A model generated the notes under the pieces. The model had not been told where the DNA came from. It ran no database searches and saw only the letters and a list, made by a program, of their open reading frames with translations. Below are positions 20,781 through 33,109 of a DNA stretch of 64,000 nucleotides, piece by piece (positions within the stretch are counted from its first letter, which is position 1; every line of letters begins with the position of its first letter). The position numbers and the translations under genes were made by a program. Source of the stretch: Chrysemys picta bellii (lineage: Eukaryota; Chordata; Testudines; Emydidae). Where the stretch lies: the NCBI RefSeq assembly GCF_011386835.1, contig NC_088793.1, forward strand, positions 100,297,329-100,361,328, read 5' to 3'.

Positions 20781-23570
20781 TACACCACCACCGTTTTAAT
20801 ACGTTATTTGAGTTTCACCCTTTTGCACAGATGCACACACTCTGATCTCATTGCATATCATATGCTTTTATATGAACCTTTTCCAGCCTCTGCCTTTCTT
20901 CCCCCACCAGCCTCTGTTGTGCCTTTACCTAATCTTATATACTTAATTGATAATCAGGAAGGGTCTAAAAAAAGTAGCGTGCCATCCACTCCTAAAGCTG
21001 TATCTATTGCTAGAAAGCCAGCATGCCAAACTCCTGATTTATGTCCAAGCACATTAGTCTATCATCTTGCTTGAAGAAAAAGGCAATGGTTTTATATGAA
21101 GGCTAGTTGGTTTTGATAGCATCCACAGGAGTATGCGTCAAATGAGTTGCTTGCAAGATTGCTGGAACACACTTATAGTCACCACTATGTATTAGTCAGA
21201 AAAAACTACTTCAGTTATCCAAGTAATACCAAAATTATTAATTATTGAACCATAGCCAAATTGCTAAGACACACAAAGCCTGCTTCAGAAATAGCAAAAG
21301 CTTTTAGCAATTGACTTTCGGATCCCAGTGTTAGCTAGACAAAGCCTTTACACTTGGTACCACTAGCAGCTCAATATCCAATAATAGTCATATTTAGGCT
21401 AAATAAATGTACAAATTCTCTGCAGGCTTAAAAAAACCCACACACACTAGATGATTACTTTCTTCAGAAGGACTATTGCTCCAGCTATAATCTTTCCTTA
21501 CTACCTGTACCCACAACTGGCTATGAAGTAGTCCAATGACAAAAGAAACATTACTTCCCAAGAATAGTGTTAATCAGAATCATTGTTGCACCACCTATTT
21601 TTGTATTCTCTTGTCAGAAGTTTTGGCTGAAGAGTGAAGAGGAATTACTTAGGTATGTAGCTAACTTGAGTATCTCCTTGATTCCTAGTAGGTGAAAACA
21701 TCTGTTTTCTCTGGTCGAGGGAAGTGGGGATGTCAACTCCATACTAGACCTACTTTGACACAAACTCCCGTCTAGAATATGTAAAAAAACCAATGTCTGA
21801 ATACTATACTTGAAGGAAGAGCTTGCCTAACAGAAAACCCAAGTCAAAGTCTATCTTAAAGATAAAGACCATGTGCTAACCTCCTTTAAATTGGGATGGA
21901 TGGATAAACAGCATAGTCACAAATCTATTTCATAATGCCTCAATCTGAGGCAGGTCTTAGACAACATGCTGTGTGATGATAATGTCCTGCATAGGGTGGG
22001 TTAATCAGTCTGCAAACTAAGATGCAAGGAGAGCTACAGTCTGCATCTGATCAGCACATGAATAAAAATCCCCCTTGACTTAATTATACTTGTATCCTAT
22101 CTCTTCTCTATTTTGAGGACATTCCAGGATGCATTCAGAAGTCCCAGGAAAAATAGACTCAGTATTCAGACTCAGAGGAAAGCCATTTCTTTGGAGAAGT
22201 GAGGGGGGGGGGGGGGGGTCAGTGGGCCATACCAGAAGAAAACTAGGGGTGGGGAAGGGATCCGAGATTCTGGCTTAATACTTCAGGGCTTCTCTCTTTA
22301 TCTTGAGCATGGAAACCATGCCAAGATCAGTTCAGCATTATTGAGCCGTATCTAACTAATCCCTAATGAAACCGATAGAGAATTAGGTCAATAAAGTGGT
22401 TATCAGAGCTATTTATCAACAGAACAAGAATTACAGCAGGATACGTGCCTTTTGTCTTTTCCTTAAACCCCAGCATTATAAGTCTGTGGAAAAGAAAGGA
22501 CACTTCACCACGCCTCTTGGAGTGAGTGATTAATCTCTTCAGGAAGCACAGTGGAGAATAACGAATGGAAAGAAAACAAACAAAAAACAAAAAAAAAAAA
22601 CACATCAGTGTTGGACAGCAATGGTTTCTTTCCACTGTTGCTTGATTATCCAGAGAAGCCAAAAAAGACCTTAGGAAAAATATATTCAAAGATGGATTTT
22701 GCAGACCAATGTTGATATTTTATAAGTGTAGGTGAAGTCTACTGTAACAAAATATTGTTTAGTTTGTTTCTGAACAGTGTTTCTTCATTTCTATTTCTGT
22801 GGTCTTATTCTAAAGAAGTGTCAAACAAAGGCCATTAAAGTTTTAAAAAGTTTAAAAGCTACTAAGTTTTACTTTAGGATACATTAGCCATATGATTTTC
22901 CATATCTTATTTCATGCATAGTCAGTTTTAAAGCAATAAACGCTAAAACTGTTTTAAGAAGTTATCACAAGCATCCCCCAAAACGACCTTCTGAGAGAAT
23001 TTAAAGAGTTGCTATATAGGATTTGGGAAAGCCTTTTCTAAATATTCAATCTTAAATCTTTTTAGGAATGAAACTTCTTCATGGTGGATAACCTGCAACA
23101 GATAAAATAAAGTCCAGTGTGTGACAAGCTAAAAGAATAAGCAATGTTGCAAGATGGTGATGAGAGTTACAAAGTTTTATGTACAATGACTGCCACTAAG
23201 ATTGGAATATTTATAATATGCAGTAGAATTACTGTGGTATTTTCCAGTTTAAGTGCACAGAATATTACAAATACCTTATCACAGTGCAGTAAACATGCAT
23301 ATTTTAAATGGAAATTATTGTAGTCAAGACTAGACTCCAGGATTCATTCCCCCAAGAGCTCCGGCAGAGACATTTCCGTAAAGTTTTCCCCCTTGTCCTT
23401 ACAGCAGTCACATGATAAGGTGTAGCCCTGAGGAACAATACATGCGGCGTCAGTTGTTCAGACACAGAATGCCCAATATCATGTGCTGTACAGTTGTATA
23501 CTTGGATAAGTAAAAGGAGGATGCACGTGGTATGAGGAGAAACCAGATACACCCCAGAAATTTGGTGACA
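20781..23570. other. No recognised gene; G16 run
   Basis: AT-rich sequence with a pure G run at 22203-22218. No domain or familiar repeat was recognised. Open frames are short and without features beyond chance. Confidence 0.5.
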
Positions 23571-23952
23571 AATTTATAAGAACATAAGAATAGCCATACT
23601 GGGTAAGACCAAAGGTCCATCTAGCCCAGTATCCTGTCTTCAGACAGTTGCCAATGCCAGGTGCCCCAGAGGGAATGAACAGAACAGGTAAACATCAAGT
23701 GATTTGTCCTGTCGCCTATTCCCAGCTTCTGGCAAACAAAGGCTAGGGACACCATCCCTGCCTGGCTAATGCCATTGATGGACCTATCCTCTATGAACGT
23801 ATCTAGCTCTTTTTTCAACCCTGTTATAGTCTTAGCCTTCACAACATCCTCTGGCAAAGAGTTCCACAGGTTGACTGTGCGTTGTGTGGGGAAAAAAAAT
23901 ATTTGCTTGTGTGTGTTTTAAACATGCTGCCTATTAATTTCATTTGGTGATT
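23571..23952 (-). mobile_element. CR1 LINE 3' end, minus strand
   Basis: The sequence starts AAGAACATAAGAATAGCCAT, the complement of the well-known CR1 3' end, followed by TCTAGCCCAGTATCCTGTC. It covers the last part of ORF2 and the 3' UTR. It is 5'-truncated near 23952. The copies at 26270-26985 and 45243-46112 are the same subfamily in plus orientation. Confidence 0.9.
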
Positions 23953-24536
23953 TATTATATATGCAAAATAAAGTTGCAACCATTAAGCTTTTTTGGCATA
24001 GGATGTTTGAGGTATAATTATGCCAGTACCATAAATGTGTATGGTGGAACAGCTCTCATCTTCCCAGGATTAACCACCCGAGAATGGTACTCTAAAAATT
24101 AAGATTCTGTCTAGATTACATGTCTGCTGAAAACAAGTTTCTGAGGTCCTGGAATTGGGCATACAAATTTAATTTTTCTAGTTAAAAATGGATGTATACC
24201 AAAAATATATGCACATCTGTGAATAAAAACATGTAGGCTGGGATGGGTTGGGGTGGGGGGCGTGTTTGGTTTGTTTTACAGTTTTGGGTCAGTGCAGTTA
24301 GAAATGGATTTTAAACACAGAGTCCCCACTGTCTCAGCCTTTTCTGTGATGGGAATGAACAGAAAAACAGACACCTCAAACATTTTGTATAGTAAAAACT
24401 GAATTATTTTTTTGCACAAGCGCTGAGGTTATGTTTTAATTAAGCTAAATTATCAACAAGTGTAACTAATTTTTATTATTGGTGGCATTGGGTAACTCTC
24501 CCTATTATTAAGGTTGCTGGACATTTCCCATTATCA
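23953..24536. other. No recognised gene
   Basis: AT-rich; nothing recognised. The sequence seems to continue across the LTR at 24542-25381 into 25387, so both flanks may belong to one unclassified older repeat. Confidence 0.5.
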
Positions 24537-24541
24537 GACCC

Positions 24542-25381
24542 TGTCATGATTATAGGGGGAAGGGTAGCAACCTTTATGTATGCTTGGCAGCTGTACTGGA
24601 TTGCCTTACCTGTAAAGGGTTAAGCAGTTCAAATAACCTAGTTGGCACCTGACCAGAAGGACCAATGAGGAAAGAAGATCCTCCCCCCCCCCAGATTTGA
24701 AAGTACTTGTTTTGTTGTTCTGTGGGTTGTTCCCTCTCTGGACGGAGGGAGAAGCCAAGCAAATACAATATCTCCTGAAACATATACCTGGAATAATCCA
24801 TCTAAAAACCACAGAAACTGGAGTAGGGCAAGGAAATGTGTTAAGTTATCTTTTGTTTTGGCTTGTGAATTTTCCTATTCTAAAAAGGTAGTTTCATTCC
24901 TGTTTTGTAATTGTGAAGCTAAGCCCAGAGGGGAATCCTCTGTGTTTTAAATCTTATTACCCTGTAAAAGTTACCTGCAAAATCAGGATGGAAGGTGTGA
25001 TTCTTTTACTTTTTTCTTTGCAATAAGAGTCCTCCTTTTAAGAGCCTGATGGATTTCAGTGTCCTGAAGACAAACTGGTTGAGCTCACATTGCTAAGGCA
25101 ACTGGTTGGTATTTTAGTCTCAAGCCTCCCCAGGAAAGGGGGCGAAGGGGCTTGGGTGATATACTGGGGGGGATAGGGATTCCAAGTGACCCGTCCCTGA
25201 ATTTTTGTGTAAATCTCTTGGTGGCGGAAGCAATATACTGTCCAAGGACAAGAAAGGAATTTGTGCATTGGAGAAGTTTTAACCTAAGCTGGTACAATAT
25301 AAGCTCAGAAGGTCTTTCATGCGGGTCCCCACAACTGTACCCAAGGAGTTCAGAGTGGGGGGGAGGAGGGAAACCATGACA
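24542..25381 (+). mobile_element. Solo LTR with 5-bp TSD
   Basis: It begins TGTCATGATTATA and ends AACCATGACA, with the inverted termini TGTCATG / CATGACA. GACCC flanks it on both sides (24537-24541 and 25382-25386). It is 840 bp. A promoter-like GGGTTAAGCAG lies near 24617 and an AATAAG polyadenylation variant near 25024. No internal genes are present. It resembles the LTR at 18330-19179 in size and layout. Confidence 0.88.
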
Positions 25382-25386
25382 GACCC

Positions 25387-26269
25387 TGTTTTCATTTGCT
25401 TATAAATCAAAAGTTCTGTTTGGGCGGAAATCTTCTGTGCTATGTGTCTGCCTCAGGCTGAATTTTTTTGGAAAGTTTCAACTAAGATCAGTTCAGATGA
25501 TTCCGAGAAAGGAGGAGAATGTTATTTTGCCAATGTTCTGGGCAAATGTTGGTGATCTTGTCTTTACAAAGCTCTAGTACACCCCCATGCTTTGGAGCAA
25601 GGACTTGAAAATTTGACAGGTAGGGTAGGTGGCCTTTGTGTCAGGTATTGGCCTTTTATTGTACCTGTAAAAATCCACCCAAAATTGGTCAAATTACTAG
25701 CTGCTGAAAAACCTCAGTTTGCACATGCTCAGTAGAGATTTGTTTGAGCTTCATAACTAAATTCTTTGAAAGTTCTGTCCTCACGGAGTTTGCCCCAGCC
25801 CAGGCCTGCAGTGGCGGAGAAGGACTTTCCCTGCAGTTGCTGGAATTTTTGTGTGGCAGCAGAATCTCATCTAAAATATCTATTTTCATGTTAGAATACT
25901 GGACTGCTTCTGTTCCTGTACCAATTTATATGGGCAAAGCACCAATCCTGTTCCTTCAGCAAACAAGAGACAGATAAGCAAATTACTGTACTACCAGCAT
26001 TAATACTGGTAGAATAAATGGAATGCACATCCCTGTGATACTAGCATTTTCATGGTTCATGTCTACACATGCACAGTAGTACTGTGACAGAAGCGCTCAG
26101 TACTTTTAATCACTGTTTCCCTTTCTAAATCAGAAAAGCCCAGGATACCTATATTAGGATGGTGTCTCGTTACAACAGTATATGTATAAACTAATGGAAA
26201 AGAAGGTCCTTAGTCAGATTATTTTTGCATATTTGTTAGTAATTGAATATTTAAATGTGTAATAAACAT
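25387..26269. other. No recognised gene
   Basis: Unclassified sequence, possibly part of an older repeat interrupted by the LTR. Open frames at 25689-25977 on both strands show no recognisable domain. Confidence 0.45.
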
Positions 26270-26985
26270 CTGAAAACATCCACTCAATGTGCAGCAGCAG
26301 TCAAAAAATGAACAGAACGCTGGGAATCATTAAGGGATAAGATAATAAGACAAAATATCATATTGCCCTTATATAAACCCATGGTACTTGAATACTGCAT
26401 GCAGATGTGGTCACCCCATCTCAAAAAAGATATATTGGAATTGTAAAAGGTTCAGAAAAGGGCAACAAAAGTGATTTGAGGTATGAAACGGCTTCTGTAT
26501 GAGCGGAGATTAATAAGACTGGGCCTTTTCAGCTTGAAAAAAAAAAGACAACTAAGGAGGGGATATGATTGAGGTCTATGAAATCATGGTGTGGAGAAAG
26601 TAAATCAATTTCATTTGGTGACCCCTAGGTCTTGTGTTAATAGGCAGCAGGTTTAAGACAAACAAAAGGAAATATTTTTTCACACAACACAGTCAGTCTG
26701 TGAAACTCTTTACCAGAGGATGTTGTGAAGGCCAAGACTATATAAACAGGGTTCAAAAAAAAAGAACTAGATAAGGTTATGGAGGATAGGTCCATCAATG
26801 GTTATTAGCCAGGATGGGCAGGGATAGTGTCCCTAGCCTCGGTTTACCAGAAGCTGGGAATAGGCGACAGGGGATGGATCACTTGATGATTACCTGTTCT
26901 GATCATTCCGTCTGGGGCACTTAGCATTGACCACTGTCAGAAGACAGGACCACATGGGCCAGTATGGCTGTTCTTATGTTCCTAA
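26270..26985 (+). mobile_element. CR1 LINE 3' end, plus strand
   Basis: It begins in the reverse-transcriptase C-terminal region (CATCCACTCAATGTGCAGCAG) and runs through TACTTGAATACTGCATGCAG to the typical CR1 end GGCCAGTATGGCTGTTCTTATG. It is 5'-truncated. Stops and small indels break the coding part. It shares start, order and end with 45243-46112. Confidence 0.9.
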
Positions 26986-28014
26986 ACATTTTAAAAGCCC
27001 CACACAGAGACCAAACTCAAACTTTAGAAATAATGTATTTTCACATGTCTTCAATATAAAAATGTCTTTACTCAACTATACCAATAAAATCAAATTTCTA
27101 TGAAGGATTAGGAATTCCGAAAGTTGTTTAAAGTTGGATAGAGTGTCTTTCATCACAGGTAACAGTTACTCATGAAAAAGGATCTAGTCTTACTGTGCAA
27201 ATACTCTTGATATCATGTTAGTTCCCACACAATCTAAAATCTGGTAGCAGTATTACTGTAAATTATTTACATGAGAAATGCATCTAAAAATGAATCCAAT
27301 TTTTCCTACAAACTATTTACATTAGAGCGCTGAAAATACTAGAACACATACTTTATATTCCATATATTCAAGTATTTCCATATATTCAAGTTAGCATTAC
27401 TTCTAACACGAAATACTGCCACAAGGATGTTTCCATTTCGTTTTTGCAAATTACATTTGCAAAAAAGCTACAGTGAACTCTGATCATACACACAAGATCC
27501 ACTAAAAATTTGCATGCAAGCTAACCCAGAATTTAACAGAACTAGACGCTGGCTTATCTTATTGATGATAAACTGAGCTTTATCAACACGCAGTATTTTC
27601 TTGTTAGTACAAACACTTGTTTTCCTGCTTTAATCACTTTTGCATTCTAAAAATCTGCTAAAAAAAGTATTCAGAAGGCTTTCAAAGCAGATTCTTGGTG
27701 TTGACAATCTTTCAAGACCAGAGTAAAAGTACTTCATATGAATTTTTATATGCAGTGCTTTTCACCTTTATTCCCTACTACAGAACCTTCTTGAAAAAAA
27801 ACATAATTTAATATTCACACACTGAAGTTTTAGTATCTTTTTGTGGGCACCACACGAAAAACAAATTTAACATTTTACCACTAATCCCTGATTTACTTCC
27901 CCAAAATAAATTTTAAAGCTTTTTTTAAAAATATATTTGAATGGCATGAGAGCAGAACTGGTGGTGGTAGGGCGAAATCACACACTTCTGTCTATAAGCA
28001 TCTCAGAATAACCT
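26986..28014. other. No recognised gene
   Basis: AT-rich unique-looking DNA; nothing recognised. Confidence 0.55.
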
Positions 28015-28476
28015 GGGGCCAGATCCACAAAAGGACTTAGGCATTGCAACACCTAACTTTTAGATGCCTAGCCACAACCTTGAGTTCATAGATTCCCAGG
28101 CCAGAAAGGACGATTGTGATCATCTAGTCTGACCTCCTGCAGCACACAGGCTACAGAACTTCCCCAAAATAATTCCTACAGCATCTCTTTCAGAAAAAAT
28201 ACCCAACCCAGATTTAAAAACGGTCAGTGATGGAGAATCTATCACAACTCTTGATAAATTGTTCCAATGGTTAATTACTCCGACTGGTAAGAATTTATGC
28301 CTTATTTTCAGTCTAAATTTGTTTAGCTTCAACTTCCAGCCATTGGCTCTACTAGATTGAAAGGCTCATTACTAAATATTTGTTCCCCATGTAGATACTT
28401 CTAGACTAATCAAGTCACCTCTTAACCTTGTCTTTAAGAGAAATAGATCGGCTCAAAGAGTTCAATCACTATAAGG

Positions 28477-29051
28477 CAGGGGTGGGCAAACTTTTTGGCC
28501 TGAGGGCCACATTGGGGTTCCAAAACTGTATGGCGGGCCAGGTATGGAAGGCTGTGCCTCCCCAAACAGCCTGACCCTCACCCTCATCTGCCCCCTCCCA
28601 CTTCCTGCCCTCTGACTGCTCCCCTCAGAACTCCCAACCCATCCAACCCTCCCCCGCTCCCTGTCCCCTTACTGCCCCGACCCCTATCCACACCCCCGCC
28701 CCCTGACAGGCCCCCCGGGACTCCCACACCTATCCAGTCACCCCCTGCTCCCTGTCCCCTGACTGTCCCCCAGGACCCCCTGCCCCTCATCCAACCCCTT
28801 ACCATGCCGCTCAGAGCACCAGGACTGGCAGCCGTGCCGCCAGGCCGGAGCCAGCCACACCACAGCGCAGTCTAGAGAACTGGGGCAGGCCTGCAGCTCT
28901 CGCAGCCATACCACCCAGCAGGAGCTCACAGCCCCGCCGCCTAAAGTGCTGGTGACACAGCAAGCTGAAGTTGTGGGGGAGGGCTCAAGAGCCAGGCAGT
29001 ATGATCCCACGGGCCAGATGTGGCCCACGGGCCGTGGTTTGCCCACCTCTG
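28477..29051. mobile_element. hAT-type element nested in CR1, 575 bp
   Basis: The ends CAGGGGTGGGCAAACT and GTTTGCCCACCTCTG are inverted repeats. CTATAAGG flanks both sides perfectly (28469-28476, 29052-29059). A C-rich degenerate tandem array fills about 28560-28800, the reverse complement of the array in 14206-14977. No transposase is present. Confidence 0.95.
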
Positions 29052-29798
29052 CTATAAGGCATGTTTTCCAATCCTTTAATCATTCTCACGGTTCTTCTCT
29101 GAACCCTCTCTAATTAATCAACATTCTTCTTGAATTGTGGGCACCAGTATTGGAAACAGAATTCCAACAGCTGTTGCACCAGTGACAAAGAGAGGAAAAT
29201 AACCTCTCTACGCCTACTCGAGATTCCCCAGTTTATGCATTCCAGGACCCCATTGGCCCTTTTGGCTACACTGTCACACTGGAAGCTCATGATCAGCTGT
29301 ATCCATCACAACCCCAAAATCTTTTTTAGAGTCACTGCTGTCCAGGATAGAAAACCCCCTTTTGTAAGTATGGCCACACTCTGTTCCTAGATGTATACAT
29401 CTGCATTTAACTGTATTAAAATTTATATTGTTTGCCTGAACCAAGGTTACAAGTGATCCAGATCACTCACTCTGAATCAGTGACCTTTCCTCATTATTTA
29501 GTACTCTCCAATTTTTGTGTCAGCTGCAAACTATCAGTGATGATTTTGATTTTTCTTACAGGTCACTGAAAAATGTTCAATAGTGTAGGGGCAAGAACCA
29601 ATCCTTGTGGAACTCCACTGAAAACACACCTGCTCAACGATGATCCCCCATTTAAAGATACATTCTGAGACCTATCAGTTAGTTTTATATTGGTCTAGCT
29701 TTTAATGTTATGCAGTGCCAAGTCAAATGTTTTATAAAAATCTAAGTATATTAGATCAACAATACTACCTTTGTCTACCAAACTTCTAATCTCATTAA

Positions 29799-29799
29799 A

Positions 29800-29833
<34 letters not shown>
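29799..29833 (+). repeat. (AAT)n microsatellite
   Basis: About eleven ATA/TAA units in the CR1 copy, following a run of A. Confidence 0.95.
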
Positions 29834-30201
29834 TCAAGGTAGTTTGACAAAATCTGTCATCCATAAACCCATGTTGATTTGCATTTATGACTCTCCTTTA
29901 AATTCTTTATTTACCGCGTTCCATATCAGCCAGTCCATTATCTTGCCTGGGATCAATATCAGGTTGACAGGCCTATAATTACGAGGGCCATCCTGTTTAT
30001 CCTTTTTAAAAATCGGTACAACTTTTTTTTCCAGACTTTTGGAACTTTCCTAATGCTCCAAGACTTATAGAAAAACTAAAATTAATGGTCCAACAAGCTA
30101 CTCAGCCAGCTCTTTTAAAACTCTTGGATGCAAGTTACCTGGACCTGCAGATTTAAATATGTCTAACTATAAGAGCCATTTAACATCCTCCAGAGATATT
30201 A

Positions 30202-30314
30202 GTGGAATGGATCGGAACAAGATAGATGATTTAGTTGGGGATTGGTCCTGCTTTGAGCAGGGGTTGGACTAGATCTCCTGAGGTCCCTTCCAATCCTGAT
30301 ATTCTATGATTCTA
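30202..30314 (+). mobile_element. Very short CR1 tail with 10-bp direct repeats
   Basis: A 113-bp fragment ends CTTCCAATCCTGATATTCTATGATTCTA-like sequence, the plus-strand CR1 3' end. It sits inside a minus-strand CR1 and is flanked by AGAGATATTA on both sides (30192-30201, 30315-30324). Confidence 0.85.
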
Positions 30315-30638
30315 AGAGATATTAACATATGATGAGATATCTGTTACTAACACTAAATACAGAATAGGAATATTTATTGAATATGTCTGCCTTTTTAAGG
30401 GTCTAGGTTCCCTGTACAATGCCTAGAAGAGAGTTAGGCACTTAAGAACGGCATGCATTCAAGCCAGCATGCTGAGCTAATACGAAATGCTGAGGTGAGG
30501 GGTAGGTTCTAAGCCCCACTTTTTCGAAGGGAGTTAGGCATCTTCCTCTGTCCTGGACATAGGGACCTATCTCTGCTTGGGATTCACAGAATGAACCCTT
30601 CTTGGAGACACCCACCTAAATTTTTTTTTTTGGGTGGC

Positions 30639-30659
30639 GGGGGGGGGGGGGGGGGGGGG
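30639..30659 (+). repeat. G21 homopolymer
   Basis: Twenty-one G residues after a T run and a short GGGTGGC segment. Candidate quadruplex former and a likely site of sequencing or assembly length error. Confidence 0.93.
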
Positions 30660-31515
30660 AGGGTAGAAGAAGAAATGCAGTGGCCACTTCTTTAGCCTTT
30701 AGCCCAGAGGTTATTGTTCACTTCCTCTCGCCTTCCTAATGTGGAGAAGAGATTTGAATTTGGGTCTCCCCCCTCAGGCACGTGCTCCAACCACTAGGCT
30801 ATAGAGTCAGCCTCACTCTTTCTTTGGCTCAGTGTACAATGTATATACACAGTGGAACAGCTTCAATGGGAGAGACTGAGATCCACACGATAACATCCCA
30901 CAGCCTTAGCCATAGCTTTGTGGTTAGGGAACTTGCCTGAGAGGGGAAAAGACCCAAGTTCAAATTCCCTCTTCACATAAAACAGAGGGGGGGGGGGAAA
31001 TGAACCCAGTCCCCTAGGCGTCTACATTTTGGTTAAAGGCCCTAACCACTTGACTAAAGGTTAAGGAAGTGACCAGTGTGTTTCTTCCAAAAAACGGGTT
31101 ATGTGCCTGCCTCCAGGACAGCAAACCGCTGTGAACCCCAAGCATAGGTAGGTATAGTGGTCTAAAAAAGTTAAGGGGGTGACTGCCACCTCCTCCTTCC
31201 CTCCAACTCTGGTCATTTTGTCTGGGTTTAGGCATGCTCTGAGCTTGCCTATCAGATCAGGCCCTGCAGGCAATTAGCAGAGCACCTTATTCAAGGACTT
31301 AATTGGGAGATTGGTGCCCAGACACTTGACTGAGGCAGTTGTGCGCATGCTAACTGGCATTAATTTAAAGTGCTCTAGGCACCTAATAGTGCAAATTTAA
31401 GCATTGAGGGACTTCAGGCACTTACAGGGTTAGGTGGCAACTCAACAAGGGTTTTGAGGATCTCAAAGGCACCTAAAGTGGCTATTGGAAGCCTAAGTCC
31501 TTTTGTGGATCTACC

Positions 31516-32742
31516 CATTAGTTGCTCCATCTCACCAACATATTCATATCACAAGATACCTGATCACCTTTTAGCAGTGACTAACTTTAGGACGGTCCCA
31601 AGTCCGTAAGTTTTTTGAACACGCTTATTCTGATGGGAAATTTCCCCCATTTCCTCTCCCCACTCATTTTACAATCTTTATATTCTCAGAGTTCCAGACA
31701 GTGAAATCTCTGTAGTTCATAGCCCAACAGCCCAATGCTCTGTGCAATTCAGGAGAGCATGAATGTCTGAGCTTCTCTGTGCCCCTTTCCCCATTGAGGC
31801 AGAAAGCAACACCACCAGCCACAAGCCAAACAAATTCAAGAGTTTGAGGTTAGTCTCGAATTCAAAGCTGCCACATCACTGCCTGACAGTCAGCCCCATA
31901 TTTTATGTAAACCCAAATAAAAAATAAAACCTAGTAATTGGAAAAGAAATGAAACAGATAGGTGGAATGTATAAAAACAAATGAGAAGTGGAATGACTAC
32001 AAAATGCCACCACAAGACAGTAACTTCAAGAGTTAATGGAAAGAACTTGAATACATTCTATACAGGAAACTTCTGGAAATTTTGCCAGAAAAGAGCAGAA
32101 ACACTCTGAAAGGTATTCTTGGTGATAAAAAGATCACTTCGAACAGCTTGTGTCTAAGCTTACATTTTCAGGGTGGGAAATGTGATGCAAGGCAGAACAG
32201 TAGGAAAAAGCCAAGAGAAGAAAGAGGAGGATACTTATGGTGCCATATCAAGCAGCTGGCTTTTAATGGTCTATCCAACCATAGTTCTTAACCTCCAGAC
32301 CCTTTAGCCCCAGAGTACTACTATTTTTGCTTTGTACTGGATTCTTCTCTTGCCCTATTTTCTATTAATTCATGGCAAAAGGAGAAAATGGAGGTTGTAC
32401 TCCAACTATGGTTACTGTACACACAAGTATTAAATACTGTGCTAAGGCCATATAATCATTAGGTAAACTAGAGGACTATACAACTGTTGGACCACAGCTT
32501 AGCTATTGCTGCTTCTGTGGATGAGATTGTGTGCATTTGTAAGTATTGTGGCATAGGTTTATATTATGGAAACCCTTGCGTGATGGGGGAAAGCATCTTA
32601 GGTTCCATCCATAGTTCATTCTAAATTACAGCTTGCTATAATCTTTAGGCCACCCATAGTTTAAAGCCTATCACAACCTGAGGACAAGAAGTTATAGTAA
32701 TAAAACTTGAATTAACTACAATGTTCACCATTACAAAAGGCA
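31516..32742. other. No recognised gene
   Basis: AT-rich unique-looking DNA; nothing recognised. Confidence 0.55.
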
Positions 32743-32750
32743 GCTATAAG

Positions 32751-32931
32751 CAGGGTCGGCTCTAACTTTTTTGCTGCCCCAAGCCCTTCCTCCCCCCCCC
32801 CCCCCCCGCCCGGCGCCGCCGGAGCGCCCCTCCCCCCCCCCGCGGAATGCCGCGCTGCACCGCCCCCCGCCACGCCAAGATTGGCCGCCCCAAGCATGTG
32901 CTTGGTTGCCTGGTGCCTGGAGCTGGCCCTG
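32751..32931. mobile_element. hAT-type element, 181 bp
   Basis: The ends CAGGGTCGGCTCTA and TGGAGCTGGCCCTG form an imperfect inverted repeat. GCTATAAG flanks both sides perfectly (32743-32750, 32932-32939). The middle is C-rich (runs of about 17 and 10 C). It is related by its ends to 10982-11204. Confidence 0.93.
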
Positions 32932-33109
32932 GCTATAAGTTAAAGTAAATGCATGCTGGTTTTGACAATCCTTTGATTTAATATTTTGTAGTTGGAAGAG
33001 CAAACTTCACACAAATTAAAAGGGTAATGCCATTCATGAATTAAACCAAATGAAAGTCAATTAATATCAAAAACACACATTAAACTACTTAACACTGATC
33101 TATTGTGTT

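Larger units (their letters stand above)
28083..30400 (-). mobile_element. CR1 LINE, minus strand, with nested insertions
   Basis: It begins at the CR1 3' end (TTCATAGATTCCCAGGCCAGAAAGG) and proceeds through 3' UTR, reverse transcriptase and linker toward the 5' side, ending near 30400. A hAT element (28477-29051) and a 113-bp CR1 tail (30202-30314) interrupt it. Translation is heavily broken; a short frame at 28120-28332 retains the KLNKFRLKIRHKFLP-like C-terminal sequence. It lies inside the inverted-repeat element 28015-31515. Confidence 0.85.
28015..31515. mobile_element. DNA element with terminal inverted repeats, split by CR1
   Basis: The left end has AGATCCACAAAAGGACTTAG (from about 28021) and the right end has CTAAGTCCTTTTGTGGATCT (about 31493-31512), an exact 20-bp inverted repeat. 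The element's own sequence is 28015-28082 and about 30401-31515. The right part contains inverted internal repeats with tRNA-like boxes (30725-30815 against 30900-30980), each with a GTGGTT..GGGA block and a TTCAAAT block. A related diverged piece lies at 52626-52925. Superfamily not determined. Confidence 0.75.
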
